From Sacculina carcini (taxonomy: Eukaryota > Arthropoda > Thecostraca > Sacculinidae): 64,000 bases of DNA. Positions 1 to 51,050 of the stretch are shown in pieces. Every line of letters starts with the position of its first letter. Within the stretch, counting starts at the first letter, position 1. The stretch is from assembly GCA_916048095.2 (NCBI GenBank), contig OU696583.1, positions 1,993,501 through 2,057,500 on the forward strand. The letters run 5' to 3'. The notes under the pieces are model-generated. The model did no database searches. It saw nothing but the letters and a program-made list of their open reading frames with translations, and was not told where the DNA came from. The translations under genes and the position numbers were made by a program.

Positions 1-634
1 TGTCCCCATACTTTATCCAGACGAGCTTCACAAATTCTCACCCCCCAATTCGGCAAACTATTCCAGCTGTCGACGACTCTGTTCGAAGATGCAGCGGGAT
101 TGTGAAACCGTCGCGCCTAACACACACGAGTGTATGTTGGCCTGGTATGTTGAGCGTCACACTCGACAACTAAACAAGAATAGTGGAACCACGTTACACG
201 AAGACTCACATATTTTCAAAACAAACGTTACCCGATATAATCACAACTAACGCAGCACCAAATGGTGTTGGTGAAAAAATCAAGTTACATGTTTAATTTC
301 TGCTGTATATATTCGACTGGGCAAATTTACTCAGCACAGACAAACACGCCACATTTGCAAGCAGAAGCGAATGATGCTCGATCAAACAGATACTATTTCA
401 CATGACATAGCAACATACCATGCCAGACATTTCATAAAACAAACTGACATTACATAGCTGAACTGCCTTGATGAAAAAACTCGCTTTTATCCGGCGATGA
501 ATTGACGGTTATGAAAGAAAAGCACACGCATTTATGAGAGCCAATTAGCATGCACTCAATTTAACAACAATGACAGAAATGATTCGGGCCTCACTTCTCA
601 AATGAAAATGAAGGTACAAACAAAGCAAAATGTT
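1..634. other. non-coding stretch downstream of CIR1
   Basis: I see no gene or recognisable repeat here. It lies 3' of the minus-strand CIR1 gene, so part of it should be the CIR1 3' UTR. Confidence 0.5.
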
Positions 635-1477
635 CTAATTAGACTTGTGACTGCGCTTGGATCGTTTAGGAGAGCTGCTTCGGTTTCTTCTGTGACTACG
701 GCGTTCCTTCTTGGATGTTTCGCTTTTTCTGTTTGGGCTGATCAATTTGACTTTCTTCTTGTCCTTTTTCTCCTTTTTATGTTTCTTTTTCTTCTCCAAT
801 TTCTCCAATTTCTTGAGAAGTTTTAGTTTTTCCGACTGAGACAGCGATTTAAGAAAAGCGATTTCCTCCGATTCCTTCTCGGACTCTTCATCAGAGGAAA
901 CCAGTTCTGATCTGGGAATTGGCACCGTTCCCTCAACAACTCCCGATTTCAGCATCATGCCGCCTTCGCGCATCCCCTGCATCAGCTCCAGTGGATCAAT
1001 CGAAGTGGTGGGGTTGGCTAATTCCCAAGGAGCCGTATACAACTCACACTCCTTGTCTGTGTTGATATGACCCCATTTACGGCACTTGATACAACGAACG
1101 TTCCTCACTTGAATTCCAAACGGTTGGTCCTGAACATCGTCGTCTTTCGATAAGTAGCTCTCTCTCGGAGCTTTGTATTTTCGCTGCCATTCAAACTTGT
1201 ACTCGGCTTCACCATCCTCCTTCTCATTTTCCTTTCTTAGACCCGCGGGAGGATCATACATGAAATTCAAGCTCAATTTTTCTTTGTTTTCACCTTTAGC
1301 CAGCATAGCTCTGTTATTATACAGCTCTTGTTCTTTCTCGTATTGAGCCTTCAATTCTTCTTGTTTTTTCTTGTAAGCATCTGTCTTTTGTTGAGCCATC
1401 CATACTCGCTTAAGATTATCGACCGATCCGGGATGGAAAAATTTCTTACACATATAGTTATTGAAGCCTTTACCCAT
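635..1477 (-). CDS. CIR1: CIR1-like corepressor (corepressor interacting with RBPJ)
   Basis: Single open frame of 280 residues starting at ATG 1477. In other animals CIR1 is a nuclear protein that links the Notch effector RBPJ/CSL to histone deacetylase corepressors and also associates with splicing factors. The N-terminus carries the family signature (MGKGFNNYMCKKFFHP, then a VWMAQQK helix), followed by NFMYDPPAG, the EYKFEWQRKYKAPRE segment and DQPFGIQVRNVRCIKC. A zinc-knuckle-like C-x2-C-x4-H-x6-C follows at about residues 138-153. An acidic Ser/Glu stretch leads to a Lys-rich coiled coil and an Arg/Ser-rich tail. It is shorter than the vertebrate protein (about 450 aa), because the long RS tail is reduced. 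The coding region has no intron, unlike vertebrate CIR1. No disruption is seen, so it is probably functional. Confidence 0.9.
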   Translation of the reverse strand: MGKGFNNYMCKKFFHPGSVDNLKRVWMAQQKTDAYKKKQEELKAQYEKEQELYNNRAMLAKGENKEKLSLNFMYDPPAGLRKENEKEDGEAEYKFEWQRKYKAPRESYLSKDDDVQDQPFGIQVRNVRCIKCRKWGHINTDKECELYTAPWELANPTTSIDPLELMQGMREGGMMLKSGVVEGTVPIPRSELVSSDEESEKESEEIAFLKSLSQSEKLKLLKKLEKLEKKKKHKKEKKDKKKVKLISPNRKSETSKKERRSHRRNRSSSPKRSKRSHKSN

Positions 1478-2011
1478 TTTAGATAGTCTAAAAGTACAAA
1501 AAAGAAGACTCAACCAAATTCCAAATTACGTCAAAAACAACAAAATACGTCACAATTGTGAGACAATGGAAAGAGTTACGTTTGAGCCGTTAATGTCTTA
1601 TTGATCCTTTCAGAAAATTTAGAAATATTTCTAAATATACCAAATCCCATGGACATAGAGTAATAAAGTGTTTACATAGTGAAAACAGGAATAATTAGGA
1701 TGATAAAAAATATATATACATTTTTTTCGGAGGCATTAGTGATATCAAACCACTGCAGCATTTAGTCATGTGGTAGCGGTTCAGTATCAGCTGTGTCGTT
1801 GTGTTGGTTGTGTGTTTGTGATGCTATGAAGTTATAGGCTCACATTTCTGAAACAAGAATAATTGGAAACTCAGAAATGCTAGCATAATTTCAACAAAGG
1901 AGTAATTCGAGTGTTGGGATGATGACGTAAGGTGTCAATTGTGCTTTCGGCAAGTCAGACTGTTATTCGTTCGGACTTTCTTCGTGAGTTTGACACTTTT
2001 AATCTTTTCAA
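1478..2011. other. upstream region of CIR1
   Basis: AT-rich, no gene seen. It should contain the CIR1 promoter (minus strand), but no clear core element can be named. Confidence 0.3.
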
Positions 2012-2281
2012 CAGTGGTGGCGCCAGGATTTTTCCGATGGGGGGGCTAAGGAAAAAGGTGTGGGGTCTTGGCGAAGCATGAAGACCTATAGTCCTAACAC
2101 TGACTATATAATATTATAATATGGACCTGGGGCACACTTATTCAGTCCTCGAACTTGAACAAAAATTGAAGGGCTTCATTTACAGTGATAAGAATTTTTA
2201 ATGTCCATGATTATGATTTTGAGGGGGGGGGGGGCTCAATGGGGGCTTGGTATATTTTTGGCCCCCTTAGCGCCAACACTG
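2012..2281. mobile_element. hAT-like MITE, family A
   Basis: About 270 bp with imperfect ends CAGTGGTGGCGCCA / GCGCCAACACTG. Flanking octamers cttttcaa and ctattcaa (7 of 8 identical) look like an 8-bp target duplication, typical of hAT elements. Non-coding. The same family, in two halves, flanks the Polinton at 19917 and 36452. Confidence 0.7.
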
Positions 2282-2564
2282 CTATTCAATTATGTTTTAT
2301 CTATATTTTCGTGTTGTATTATCATGGCTTGCTTTTGATAAAGATCGGGTAATGTGCGATAATGGCAAAATAGATTATTAACGCCACTAGCTCAACAACT
2401 GCGTCATTTGCACCACTCGCATGTATAAACAAAGATGGCAATCGCAAGAGAAACACCAAGGGGCAGTGAAGACCAGATGATACGGCGCAATACGTGTGCC
2501 ATTGTCTGCGTAACTTCATCTCATTCCAATCACTGCGATGTAGCCATGGAAACGAACACGGCAG

Positions 2565-2801
2565 CAGTGGCGGATCCAGGGTGCAATTTTGGGAGGCGCC
2601 GAATTAATTTTTTTTGAGGGGGAGGGCGATCAGTCATGTACAGCATCATTATGCAACATTTTTGCGATAATGCTTATATCAACAAATTCTACTGAAATAG
2701 AATGGAAACATTTCTATTGATTTTAACATTTATATTTTCTATTCTATGGAAACCTTTGGGGGGAGATTCAGCCCCTGAGCCCCCCTCTGGATCCGCCATT
2801 G
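2565..2801 (+). mobile_element. hAT-like MITE, family B (CAGTGGCGGATCCAG ends)
   Basis: Short non-coding element starting CAGTGGCGGATCCAGGG and ending CTCTGGATCCGCCATTG. The internal segment (gcgatcagtcatgtac ... ttatatcaacaaattct) recurs in at least six other places in this window. Flanking octamers match at 6 of 8 positions. Confidence 0.7.
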
Positions 2802-2914
2802 CACGACTGATACAACACTAATAGCAACGGACTGCAACATACTTAATAAAAATGAATGTGTTTATCTAACTAATAAACGTGCTTGTATGAATTTTAATCA
2901 GTGTAACTTGACGG

Positions 2915-3213
2915 CACTGGCGGGTCTAGGGGGGGAGAGGGGGGGCTGAAGCCTCCTCCTAAATGTTTCCATCAACTCCTCATAACCAACAGGTTCACTA
3001 AAAGAGTTCAGGAAAAATATATTTCTGTAGAATTTGTTGATATAAGCATTATCGCAAAGCATATTGGCACATTATTGTATGCGTGTGTGTGTGTGTGTAA
3101 ATCTGTGTATATCATTGAAAAATGCCCCAAGTCATGACCTTCACACAATACATAGCCACTCATACATGATTCAGCCCCCTCCCCCAAAAATTGCACCCTG
3201 GATCCGCGCCTGG
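2915..3213 (-). mobile_element. MITE family B copy, reversed
   Basis: Inverted copy of the element at 2565, with ends CACTGGCGGGTCTAGGG and GGATCCGCGCCTGG. A short (GT)n run has grown inside it near 3080. Confidence 0.65.
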
Positions 3214-3429
3214 GCACAGTAGCGTAGCACACGCCATAGCTGGCGTTCAAGCAGAAATTTCATTTTCAAGATTTGTTCACCCGGTGATGTATTGTCTATG
3301 CGACCTATCTTAGTCAGCAGAGGTATAAATGTATTTGTTTGCTGTTTGTTTTGCTTTCTCTGTGCCTTGCTGCGGCTTATGCTTTACTTGCATGCTTTGT
3401 GTGTTTTTATATATATTTAATTTGTGTTT

Positions 3430-3795
3430 AGCAAGGGCGTAGATTTGTGTCGAGGCTCGGGGGGATGACAGTCATCATGCATTAGTGTTCAAAGTTGACT
3501 CAGTTGGTCAATTGCATGAGACACTCAACTATTTTCGGCCTATTCAATTACAACACTCAAATACCTCGATTAAAAGTATATTTGCGTAGAGTAGAATTTT
3601 TCACATATTTTTTAATGTTTACATTTTTCTTGTATTGCCATTTTTGTTTGCTTTGCTTATTTGATAATGATATACTCGATAAACTGAAATCAGCAGAATT
3701 ATCGGAGGGTATCGTTGCATATTCATACCGCCCAGCCAATTTGTCGGGGGGTATATACACCCCCCATACCCCAGGATCTACGTCCATGGTGTTTA
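3430..3795. repeat. possible MITE with GGCGTAGAT / ATCTACGTCC ends
   Basis: The stretch starts with GGGCGTAGATTTGTG and ends with CCAGGATCTACGTCC, short inverted ends around an AT-rich, non-coding middle. Only one copy is seen here, so the assignment is tentative. Confidence 0.4.
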
Positions 3796-3799
3796 TGTC

Positions 3800-4539
3800 C
3801 AGCTAGATATAAATAACCTGGCATCATTGAATTGACGAGTGCGTCGCAACGAAGCAATGCCATACACGTGAAATGACACACGCCACACACTAAATTAAAC
3901 TTTATAATCATGTATATTTTATATTTATACGAAAGCAAATTTCATCAACGTTCGTTTGGCATTCTCTGTTACGATGTAGAATCAATTTATAAGAAGCAAA
4001 TATTGAAAATAAAAATGCAGTGCATCGGATTTGTGTCATTTTTCACAGAAATGGAGCCATGAACATTTCACGGCTTTATTTCTAGAATTTGTCGCTAGTT
4101 TTAAATATAAAAAAACTTTTTGTTGAACAGGCCAAGTGTTGCATAATGTTGCAACAATCATTCTGCGTTTGATCTTTGTATGTCGCCAGATAGTGACTTT
4201 AGCTGTAAGTCAGGGATCGGCAACGCAAAATGTTGAAAGCACCATTTTCTACCGAATAAACAAACAACAAATATGTTTGGAGCCACAAAAAATTAAAAGC
4301 CTTATATAAGCCTAATAATGAAGGCAACACATGCTGTTTGTATCTATATTAGCCTACTGTCAAAATTACCAAGTTGACTACAAATACATAATGAGCCAAA
4401 AAGTATGATTCCCTCCCACATCTTTTTCCATTTTCAAACACTTTTGAAAGACCTTCAGGAACTGGAACTCTTTGAAAGAACGGCATTTTCACTAGCTGAC
4501 ACATATGAGTTCGTCCATTACGAGAATGATAAAATGTCA
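3800..4539. other. AT-rich stretch without gene
   Basis: No coding, RNA or repeat feature could be supported here. Confidence 0.3.
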
Positions 4540-4712
4540 CAGTGGCAGATCCAGGAGTGCGATTTTGGGAGGGGCTGAATCTTGGGGGCGATCAGTCATG
4601 TACATGCATCACTATGTAACATCTTTGCGGTAATGCTTATATAAGTATATTCTTCAGAAAAAATATACTTTTTCCTGACCTATTTTAGTGAGTTTCTTGG
4701 TTATGAGGTTAT
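4540..4712 (+). mobile_element. MITE family B copy, truncated
   Basis: Starts CAGTGGCAGATCCAGGAG and follows the family B body (gcgatcagtcatgtacatgc) to the ttggttatgagg segment. The right end is missing. Confidence 0.6.
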
Positions 4713-4782
4713 GAGTGTCGTACGTTACATTTCCAACTGTTCCTACATATATGCGGCACGTTTTAACGCTGAATCATTAATA

Positions 4783-5550
4783 GTTTGTGTGTGTGTGTGT
4801 GTGTCAGTGTGTGAATTCTTGGCCTGATTGGACAATTGTGTGTGTGTGTGTGTGTGTGTCAGTGTGTGACGCGTAGTAGGGTTATTACCGCACGGTTACG
4901 TGTGATAATCATTCTGTGATAGCCATGTGTTCTCATACGTGTCGTAGTGTGGACTCTGTGGAAGCACTGTCTCACGTGATGTGTGTCAGTGTCTGTGTGT
5001 GTGTGTGTGTCAGTGTCTGAGTGTGTGTGTGTGTGTGTTCTTGTCTGAGCTTCTATTCACTCATTCACCATTCGGCTGTATGCAGAAAAACAACCTGTAT
5101 TACCAACCTGCCGACTGGTTCCCGCTCGACATACACATACACACACACACACATACACACACACACACAGAAATTCATACATTGCAGTGTTGTGTAGCAG
5201 CAAGTGTACTGTTTTGTTTGGCCCAGTTCTATCGTGTGTGTGTGTGTGTGTGTGCAAGTGTGTGTGTGTGTGTGAGTGTTAGTATATTTTAAAGGGCACA
5301 CGTCTTCCTAACAGAAGTCGACCGGCGCATGTATGTGTGTGTGTGTGTGTTTGTGTGTTGTTGTTGTTATTGGCTTTGTAAGCGCACACCAGCCAGTTGA
5401 GACTATATGGCGCGCCCCACTGTGTGCCCATTTACAGTGGTGACTCCCGGTAGACTCAAGCGGAGGTGTTGATAAACGAACCCGGTCCAGGATTCGAACC
5501 GCGAACCTCTGGTGTGTGTGTGTGTCAGTGTGTGTATGTTCTCGTGTCAC
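4783..5550. repeat. GT/CA microsatellite and TGTGTGTCAG minisatellite field
   Basis: Runs of (GT)n alternate with TGTGTGTGTCAGTG units and one CA block near 5130-5170. Peptides made only of Cys-Val or His-Thr in this stretch are artefacts of the repeat. Confidence 0.85.
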
Positions 5551-5614
5551 TGGCTAGTTGAAGGATTCATTATGTTCGTTGTTAATAGCCAGCAGAATAT
5601 AGCTGTACGTCTAA

Positions 5615-5890
5615 CTCAGGGACCCCTAGGACAGCTGCGGAGGGCTGCATGACCCCCAGTAAAAAATAAGACAAGTTAGAAATACACATTTATACTGAAT
5701 TATTATCACATTCAATCATTTAATGTCATCGTTATTGAATTTATTCGAAATAACATCAGATTTCATAACATTAAATTTTGTGCAAATTTTTACGGATGCA
5801 ATTTTTTTCAGGCGGCTCTCACGACCCCCTGAAGTGGCCTCGCGACCCCCCTAGGGGGTGTCGCGACCCACCTGTTGTCAAACTCTGACC
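5615..5890. mobile_element. hAT-like MITE, relative of the 13135 copy
   Basis: Non-coding stretch from ctcagggacccctag to ctgttgtcaaactctgac. It shares internal segments (ctagggggt ... gcgaccc, and an AT-rich centre with caataacgat or its complement) with the element at 13135-13435. The ends are degenerate. Confidence 0.45.
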
Positions 5891-6136
5891 TAATTGCTAC
5901 CTATACGTGCTTATATACCCTGCTTTTTCTATCCATAATTACCATTGAGTGCTGTTCGCTGTTGCTTGGCAACCAGTGTGATGTTTCAATGTTGCACACG
6001 AAATGCACGAGTTATTCGGTGGCTGAGTGAATTATAGTTTGACCAGGGCACTATTCTATACATTCCGACCCATCCCATCCATGTATGTGAACCGTTTTGT
6101 GTTTGTTATTTGTTTTATTAAATGATTCATGATGAT

Positions 6137-6351
6137 CAGTGGCGGATCCAAAGTGCAATTTTGGGAGGGCGATCAGTCATGTACATGCATCATTTTGCAA
6201 CATCTTTGCGATAATGATTATATCAACAAATTCTACAGAAAAAAGTAATAAATATTTATTTCTCTTTTATTGAACCTCTTGGTTATGAGGAGTTGATGTA
6301 AACATTTTGGGGGGCTTCAACCCCCTGAGCCCCCCTCTGGATCCGCCAGTG
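6137..6351 (+). mobile_element. MITE family B copy
   Basis: Ends CAGTGGCGGATCCAAAG and CTCTGGATCCGCCAGTG around the common family B body. It lies about 260 bp upstream of the first sphingomyelinase exon. Confidence 0.7.
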
Positions 6352-6485
6352 ACCTCAACAATGAAATTGCCTAATATATGTAAAACGATGCAATAAAATG
6401 CAATTGGCCGTAACATGTGTGTGTTATATCGAGGGTATTTGTGGGATCATACCGATCTGTGTGATCATACGATCATAGATTGTGT

Positions 6486-6563
<78 letters not shown>

Positions 6564-6609
6564 CATGATGTGTTGGGTTAGCGAGTGACAGGTCAGGTCA
6601 GGTCAGGTC

Positions 6610-45998
<39,389 letters not shown>

Positions 45999-46273
45999 CC
46001 TGCCGCACTGGTTAATATGACTGTCTTCTATGAAACTCGCATTTCGTACTTATTTTGCATCAGTAAGAGTGCATATTTATAGGAGTTCATATAATATATG
46101 CGTGTGTGTTTGTGCATCGTATATCGTCGCCTGGATTATGGTATTTTATCCCACACTTGCCTGCAATTATTGTTCATATTTGATCGCATATTTTATGAAT
46201 TCTATACAAAATGTTCGCCATACGAAGTGTTATATATGCACGAGCTGAATTGTGTATGACGAGTTGAAAAGTA

Positions 46274-46313
46274 TGACGTCACGCGTCGATGACGTCACGC
46301 GTCGATGACGTCA
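46274..46313. promoter_or_regulatory. three evenly spaced TGACGTCA (CRE) palindromes
   Basis: Perfect octamers at 46274, 46290 and 46306, separated by the same CGCGTCGA spacer. They lie between the convergent 3' ends of the sphingomyelinase and UQCRB genes. Function unknown. Confidence 0.6.
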
Positions 46314-46436
46314 TACTTGTGCATTGTCGGTTGAACTGTTGATTACCGTGCTGTTGAATACATGTACTCGCGAGTGTTCTGCTCATCTCGACATCAAATT
46401 ATGGGTTATCATCCATAATTTATTATATCACATTTG

Positions 46437-46774
46437 GGGACTCCGTGGTGTAGTGGTTGGCACACCCGCCTCACAAGCGGGAGGTCCGTGGTTCGAAACC
46501 AGACGGATGAGAATTTCATTGGGCGAATTCTATAATCCAACAGTCCCTGTCCACTCAGTAGTGCATGATGGTACCAGATATCAGTCATGTGTTGTGTCAT
46601 GCATTCTGGGGAGGTGGCTCTCTCTAATACGTCTTCCGTCCTTGTGGCGCCATAGAGTGGAGAGGGTCGGTTCTGTGGTGACAGCGAGCTGCACGGGGCA
46701 CACCTGTGTGTGTTCATAAGCTTCGACTTCTTCCCATGTAGCAGCTGTCACTTAGGCCTTCAACCTTCAACCAT
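46437..46774 (+). mobile_element. tRNA-Val-derived SINE, copy 5
   Basis: Full copy with head, body and tail. Confidence 0.85.
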
Positions 46775-46897
46775 ATTATATCACACACACACAAACTAAT
46801 ATATTGCCACACACACACATACATACAGATACTAGTTTCACAGCGACATGCACACACAATAGCCAGCCTGAGGTGCAGGTGACGACAGGTCATTGAC

Positions 46898-46975
46898 CTA
46901 CTGTTTGTACCACTCGGCCTTCTCGCGTTTCTCCTCTCTCACTCGCTGCAAAAATGGCTGCATGTAGCGCACATC
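46898..46975 (-). CDS. UQCRB: UQCRB last exon
   Basis: 26 codons including TAG; acceptor ggcag after a sense-strand (GT)n. It corresponds to the C-terminal helix and charged end of the family. Confidence 0.88.
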   Translation of the reverse strand, partial: DVRYMQPFLQRVREEKREKAEWYKQ

Positions 46976-48744
46976 CTGCCGACACACACACACAAACACG
47001 TGTCGAACAACGAGGCACACGCATAACTGATTGGATATACGCCGACTAGCGCGGAAGCTGAAAAAAAAACGAGCAAAATTCTAGTCACTGGTATGAAATC
47101 GTGGCATCAAAATTGAGCCAGTTATGATGTAGAACTGTCAATGAGAATAATCAGTATGCCAGTCGACGCACACACTTTTTCTTGTCGTGACTTCCTTCAA
47201 CACAATGCGAGTTCTTGTGCCCTCCCAGAAACAGTCATTGGCCCTGCCAGAAGTCCCTGTGACCTAATATACACGTGGATTATCGCGTTGCGACTTCTCC
47301 AGAGTTAATGAACGTCGGTGACAATTCCACCGACCACCAAAACAACACCACGACCTAAGCTTAAGGTCGTACAGGTGGAGTGAGCACACAGACATACACG
47401 GACGTCGGCGGATCAAATACAGGCGCCAGGCAAACACCGGGGCTCTCACCGTCGCGGCGAATCACACGATGGAAATGTACAACATCGAAAATAATAGGAA
47501 TACGTTGTTTCAACATGAATTGTTCGTGATCCCTGAGAAAATATGGTGGCCCCCATTGTTTAAAGTCGGTCCTATGATCCCCCAAAAGAATCCCATGGCC
47601 CCCAAGAGGTCCATACGGCTCACGTTGAGAAACGTGGACTCCGTGGTGTAGTGGTAGCACACCCGCCTCACAAGCGGGAGGTCCGTGGTTCGAATCCCGG
47701 CGGAGCAGAATTTCATTGGGCGAATTCTATAATCCAACAGTCCCTATCCACCCAGCAGTAAATGATGGTACCACATATCAGTCATGTGTTGTGTCATGCA
47801 TTCTGGGGAGATGACCCTCTCTAATACGTATTTCGTCCTTGTGGTGCCATAGCGTGGAGAGGGTTGGCTCTGCAGTGGCAGCGAGCTGCACGGGGCACAC
47901 CTGTGTGTTCATAAGCTTCGGCTTTTTCCCGTGTAGCAGCTGTCACTTAGGCCTTCAACCTTTAAACAGTGATGTGTGTGTGTGGGTGCAATGAGCGTTT
48001 GTCAGTGGTTTTTCTCATATACAGCCGATGATTCAGTGAAATTGCCCCGGAAAGACACGCAACACACTTGCCTCCTCGATCAAGGTCCACTCGTTCTCGG
48101 GCAGCACCTCGCCGCGCACGTGCAGGTGCGAGGCTCGCAGGATGCGGTGCGCGCGCTGGTTGCGCACCTCATCAGGCAGACGTCGCTCGGCCTCGATCAC
48201 TTCCTCGTCGCGTCTCAGCACATCGTCGTGCAACAGACCGTACCTGTTGTAGCCGGCCTTGTCGAACAACTGCTTCGACACCCACTTGCGAAACTCTGCC
48301 CGCACGCACACAACAGCACTACGTATTTACACGAGCAGGCACCAGTATGGATGTGTCACTAGTGTTACAGTACGAAAAAGCTAGCCTGGTATCTGACACA
48401 TCATACCCACAATTAGAAGTCATGTGAAATTCATCTACGCACCCACCTGACTGCCTAAAAATAGAAGACAACCTCATTATAAGGCAGAAACAGCAACACA
48501 ACACAACACAACTTTTCAGCGAAAACAAAACAACATTCTTCGATTTTGTATCATTGATAACGTCTTTTCAATACTGAACAGAAATTCATATTCTAAGTGA
48601 TTTTCGAGCTATTTTTTCCTACAATAGAGCTGAATACTGCTCCTAATTCTATAGAAATGACAATTCAATTTTTAGATCATTTTGCTATTTGTTCTAGTAA
48701 ACTTTGCATGATTTGTTAACCTAACGCACCTGTGTCAAATCCAT
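46898..48744 (-). CDS. UQCRB: cytochrome bc1 complex subunit 7 (UQCRB), 2-3 exons
   Basis: Nuclear subunit of respiratory complex III at the matrix face of the inner membrane. Exons on the minus strand: probable 48744-48730 (five codons, M...Q, donor CAG|GTGCGT), 48293-48072, and 46975-46898, giving about 104 residues; human has 111. The middle exon encodes FRKWVSKQLFDKAGYNRYGL and RRLPDEVRNQRAHRILRA and PENEWTLIEE. The last encodes DVRYMQPFLQRVREEKREKA-EWYKQ and stop. The junction EE|DV needs a GC donor (GAGGAG|GCAAGT), a strong GC-AG consensus. The intron holds two repeats (MITE C remnant, SINE). Confidence 0.88.
47173..47633. mobile_element. hAT-like MITE family C, degenerate, end replaced by SINE
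   Basis: Shares cttccttcaacacaatgcgagttcttgtg, aattccaccgaccaccaaaacaac and related strings with 54692-55091. The right end gttgagaaacg abuts the SINE at 47636. Confidence 0.65.
47636..47966 (+). mobile_element. tRNA-Val-derived SINE, copy 6
   Basis: Best-preserved head: ctccgtggtgtagtggtagc ... cctcacaagcggg ... ggttcgaatcccggcgga. It is followed by the SINE body, so it is not a free-standing tRNA gene. Confidence 0.88.
48072..48293 (-). CDS. UQCRB: UQCRB middle exon
   Basis: 74 codons if the second AG of gggcagag is the acceptor (phase 0, to suit the short first exon); an acceptor 2 bp earlier is also possible. Ends at the GC donor. Confidence 0.88.
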
Positions 48745-49169
48745 TTTTTGTTGCGTGCTGTTTTTTGCCTTACTATATCCGACTTTTGTTCAGGATTATA
48801 TCCATTCAAGTGAGTTTCTCATCTAATTTTCTATATATATTGTCCTCTTGCAAACTCAAGAATAAAATCGTAAACTTTTCCACAGAGTATAAAGTCGTAG
48901 TTTTTCCACACTGGTGTGAATCTCTGGAATGAGCTGCCAGAGCATATTAAAAAAAGCCAATTGGTATCCATCTTCAAAAAAGAACTTTTGAAGCGCTATC
49001 TGTGTAAATATGAAAACCGTGGGCAATTTTAAAAACGCTAAGACATGGTAGGAGGCTGAGCAATTCGCTGCTTTTTTTCTCTGATAAATTTCACTGCTAT
49101 ATCGAGTCTTCCTGTCGGTTCTATACATGCTACTCATACTAGCCCCTGTGGTGAATTCTCGTTATCCCA
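48745..49169. other. upstream of UQCRB, no gene
   Basis: AT-rich. The piece near 48900-49020 (ccacactggtgtgaatctctggaatgagctg) reads like a LINE C-terminal remnant (VWNELPEH-type) on the plus strand. Confidence 0.35.
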
Positions 49170-50697
49170 ACTCGTTCTTACTGACGTTTGCGTTCTCATA
49201 TCCTCTTCTAAGCAATATTTTCCTCTTGATTCTTTGAATTGTATTTCTATCTCGGATTCTATACTCCTAGCTGCTTATGTTATGCATGTCATCAATTCCT
49301 ATTTTCTTCATGGTTGATTTCCTATAGATACGCATGCTGTCATTTGTCTCTTACTGAAGATACCTCTCCATCCCTCCGTCATGAAGATTCCTCCTCAGTT
49401 TTCGATCATGTATCCCTCCTCCGTTTTCTGTCTAAGCTTCTTGAGTCTGCAATCTGCTCTCAATTATTTGCGTTGGTAAATCAGTCTCTACTCCTTTAGT
49501 CTGGAGTTCGGCCTTCTCATTCTACTGAGTCTGTGTCTATTTATATCCTTGATCACATTTTCTCTCACTTTGCTTTGGGTCGCTCTGTCTTTCTTGTACT
49601 ATTAGACATGTCCTCTGCTGTTGATCTCGTTGACCACTCTATTCTCATTGAAGATCTTTCTTCTCTTGGTATTTCTTCATCTGCTCTTTCTCTCCTCAAA
49701 TCTTATCTCACCAATCGAACCTATTCTGTGAATGTCAATTCTTCTCTCTCTTCTGTGTTTCCTCTTTGTTCTGGTGTTCCTCAAGGTTCTGTGCTTGGTC
49801 ATCTACTATTCAATATCTACATGACCCCACTATGCCCTATTCTTGAACGCCACTCTGTCACCGTTCACGTATATGCCGACGATATTTAGTTTTGCATCCC
49901 TCTTCCTCTTCACATTCCTTCTTTCATTGCTGATGTTCTTTCTGATGTCTTATCTTGGGCTGCTTCTAGACGTCTCCTGAATCAATCAAAATCAGAGTGT
50001 ATCCTCTTTCAACTTCCCTACATTTCTCCCAATTTTCTTCCTTGGCCTGTCTCCCAGTTAGTGCGCAGTCTTGGTGTGTTCTTTGATTCTAATGTTTCGT
50101 TCTCCTCTCAAATCACCTCCTTTGCTCGTACGGGTCGCCTTATCCTGATATATTTATATCCTATCCGTCCGTTTCTTGATCGTCCGTCTGCTGTTAAACT
50201 TATTATTTTCCCGTATTGACTATTGTTGCTCTCTTTATTTCCACGTTTCCCGTTATTCCCTCTGCCTTCTTCAGCGTGTTATCAACTCTTCTTGTCGTTT
50301 TGTCCTGTTTCCTACTCCTTGTCGCCACATTTCTGAATTTGTGTTTAAATTTTGTTGGCTTCCTATCATTCCCCGCATTCATTTTCGCCTGTGTTGTGTT
50401 ATTTTCTAACTCATGCATGACCCTTCTCAGCCTTCCTGTCTTTCACAACTTCTGTCCTCGTCCGTTGTTCCTTATCGACATTCACGTGCGCTGGTTTGTT
50501 TTAGAGCTTTGAATGAGTCTACATGGTCTTCAAAATCGTTTTCGTTTTTTGCTCTGCGTTTCTTTAATTCTCTTCCCTCTAACATTGTTCAATCTTCCTC
50601 TTTCCATTCGTTCAGGTCCTCTCTGTTCAAATATTTTCTAGATCAGTCGTTTGACCCTGTCTCTCACTCTCCTACTTCATATGCTTCTGTGTGATCT
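49170..50697 (+). pseudogene. decayed non-LTR retrotransposon RT
   Basis: Plus-strand RT remnant, pyrimidine-rich. Visible: DMSSAVDLVDHSIL, CSGVPQGSVLGHLLFNIYM, and YADDI directly followed by a TAG stop at 49887. After further frame changes, SRIDYCCSLYF, then FRSSLFKYFL near the end. A different lineage from the CR1-like copies. The (TTTATA)-rich 3' tail ends near 50830. Confidence 0.75.
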
Positions 50698-51050
50698 GCT
50701 GTTTGTTGTTTGCGGTAATATTTTATCTTTCTCTTTTGTGTGCTTGATCTGGTTTAGATGTTTTTTGTAGATGTAGTGTTTGTTATATTGGATTTATTAT
50801 ATTTATATTTATTATATTTATTCTTGCTGTTGATTGATATTTTTGCGCGCATGTGTGGTTATATGGGCTAGACGAAATATATATTATTGAAGATAAGCTA
50901 AGACAGTTCAATACACTGGATGCCGAGCGCTACCATAGGCAGCAGCGACTGGAAGGTCTCTTGTGGCAGGTCTAATTTACAATCGGTCACTCAATAACAC
51001 TGTGTGTGTGTGTGTGTGTGTGTGTGCGTGAAGCAGTATCATCCGCGCCA

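Noticed and set aside
4981-5301. Long frames of Cys-Val or His-Thr repeats, here and at many other places (8578-9078, 14406-14846, 26765-27888, 41730-42099)
   Set aside because: They are translations of (GT)n/(CA)n arrays, open in several frames on both strands at once, with no flanking gene structure.
47636-47708. tRNA-Val gene (also 46437 and 40088)
   Set aside because: The heads have A and B boxes and a Val anticodon loop, but each continues into the same 240-bp SINE body and the acceptor stem is incomplete.
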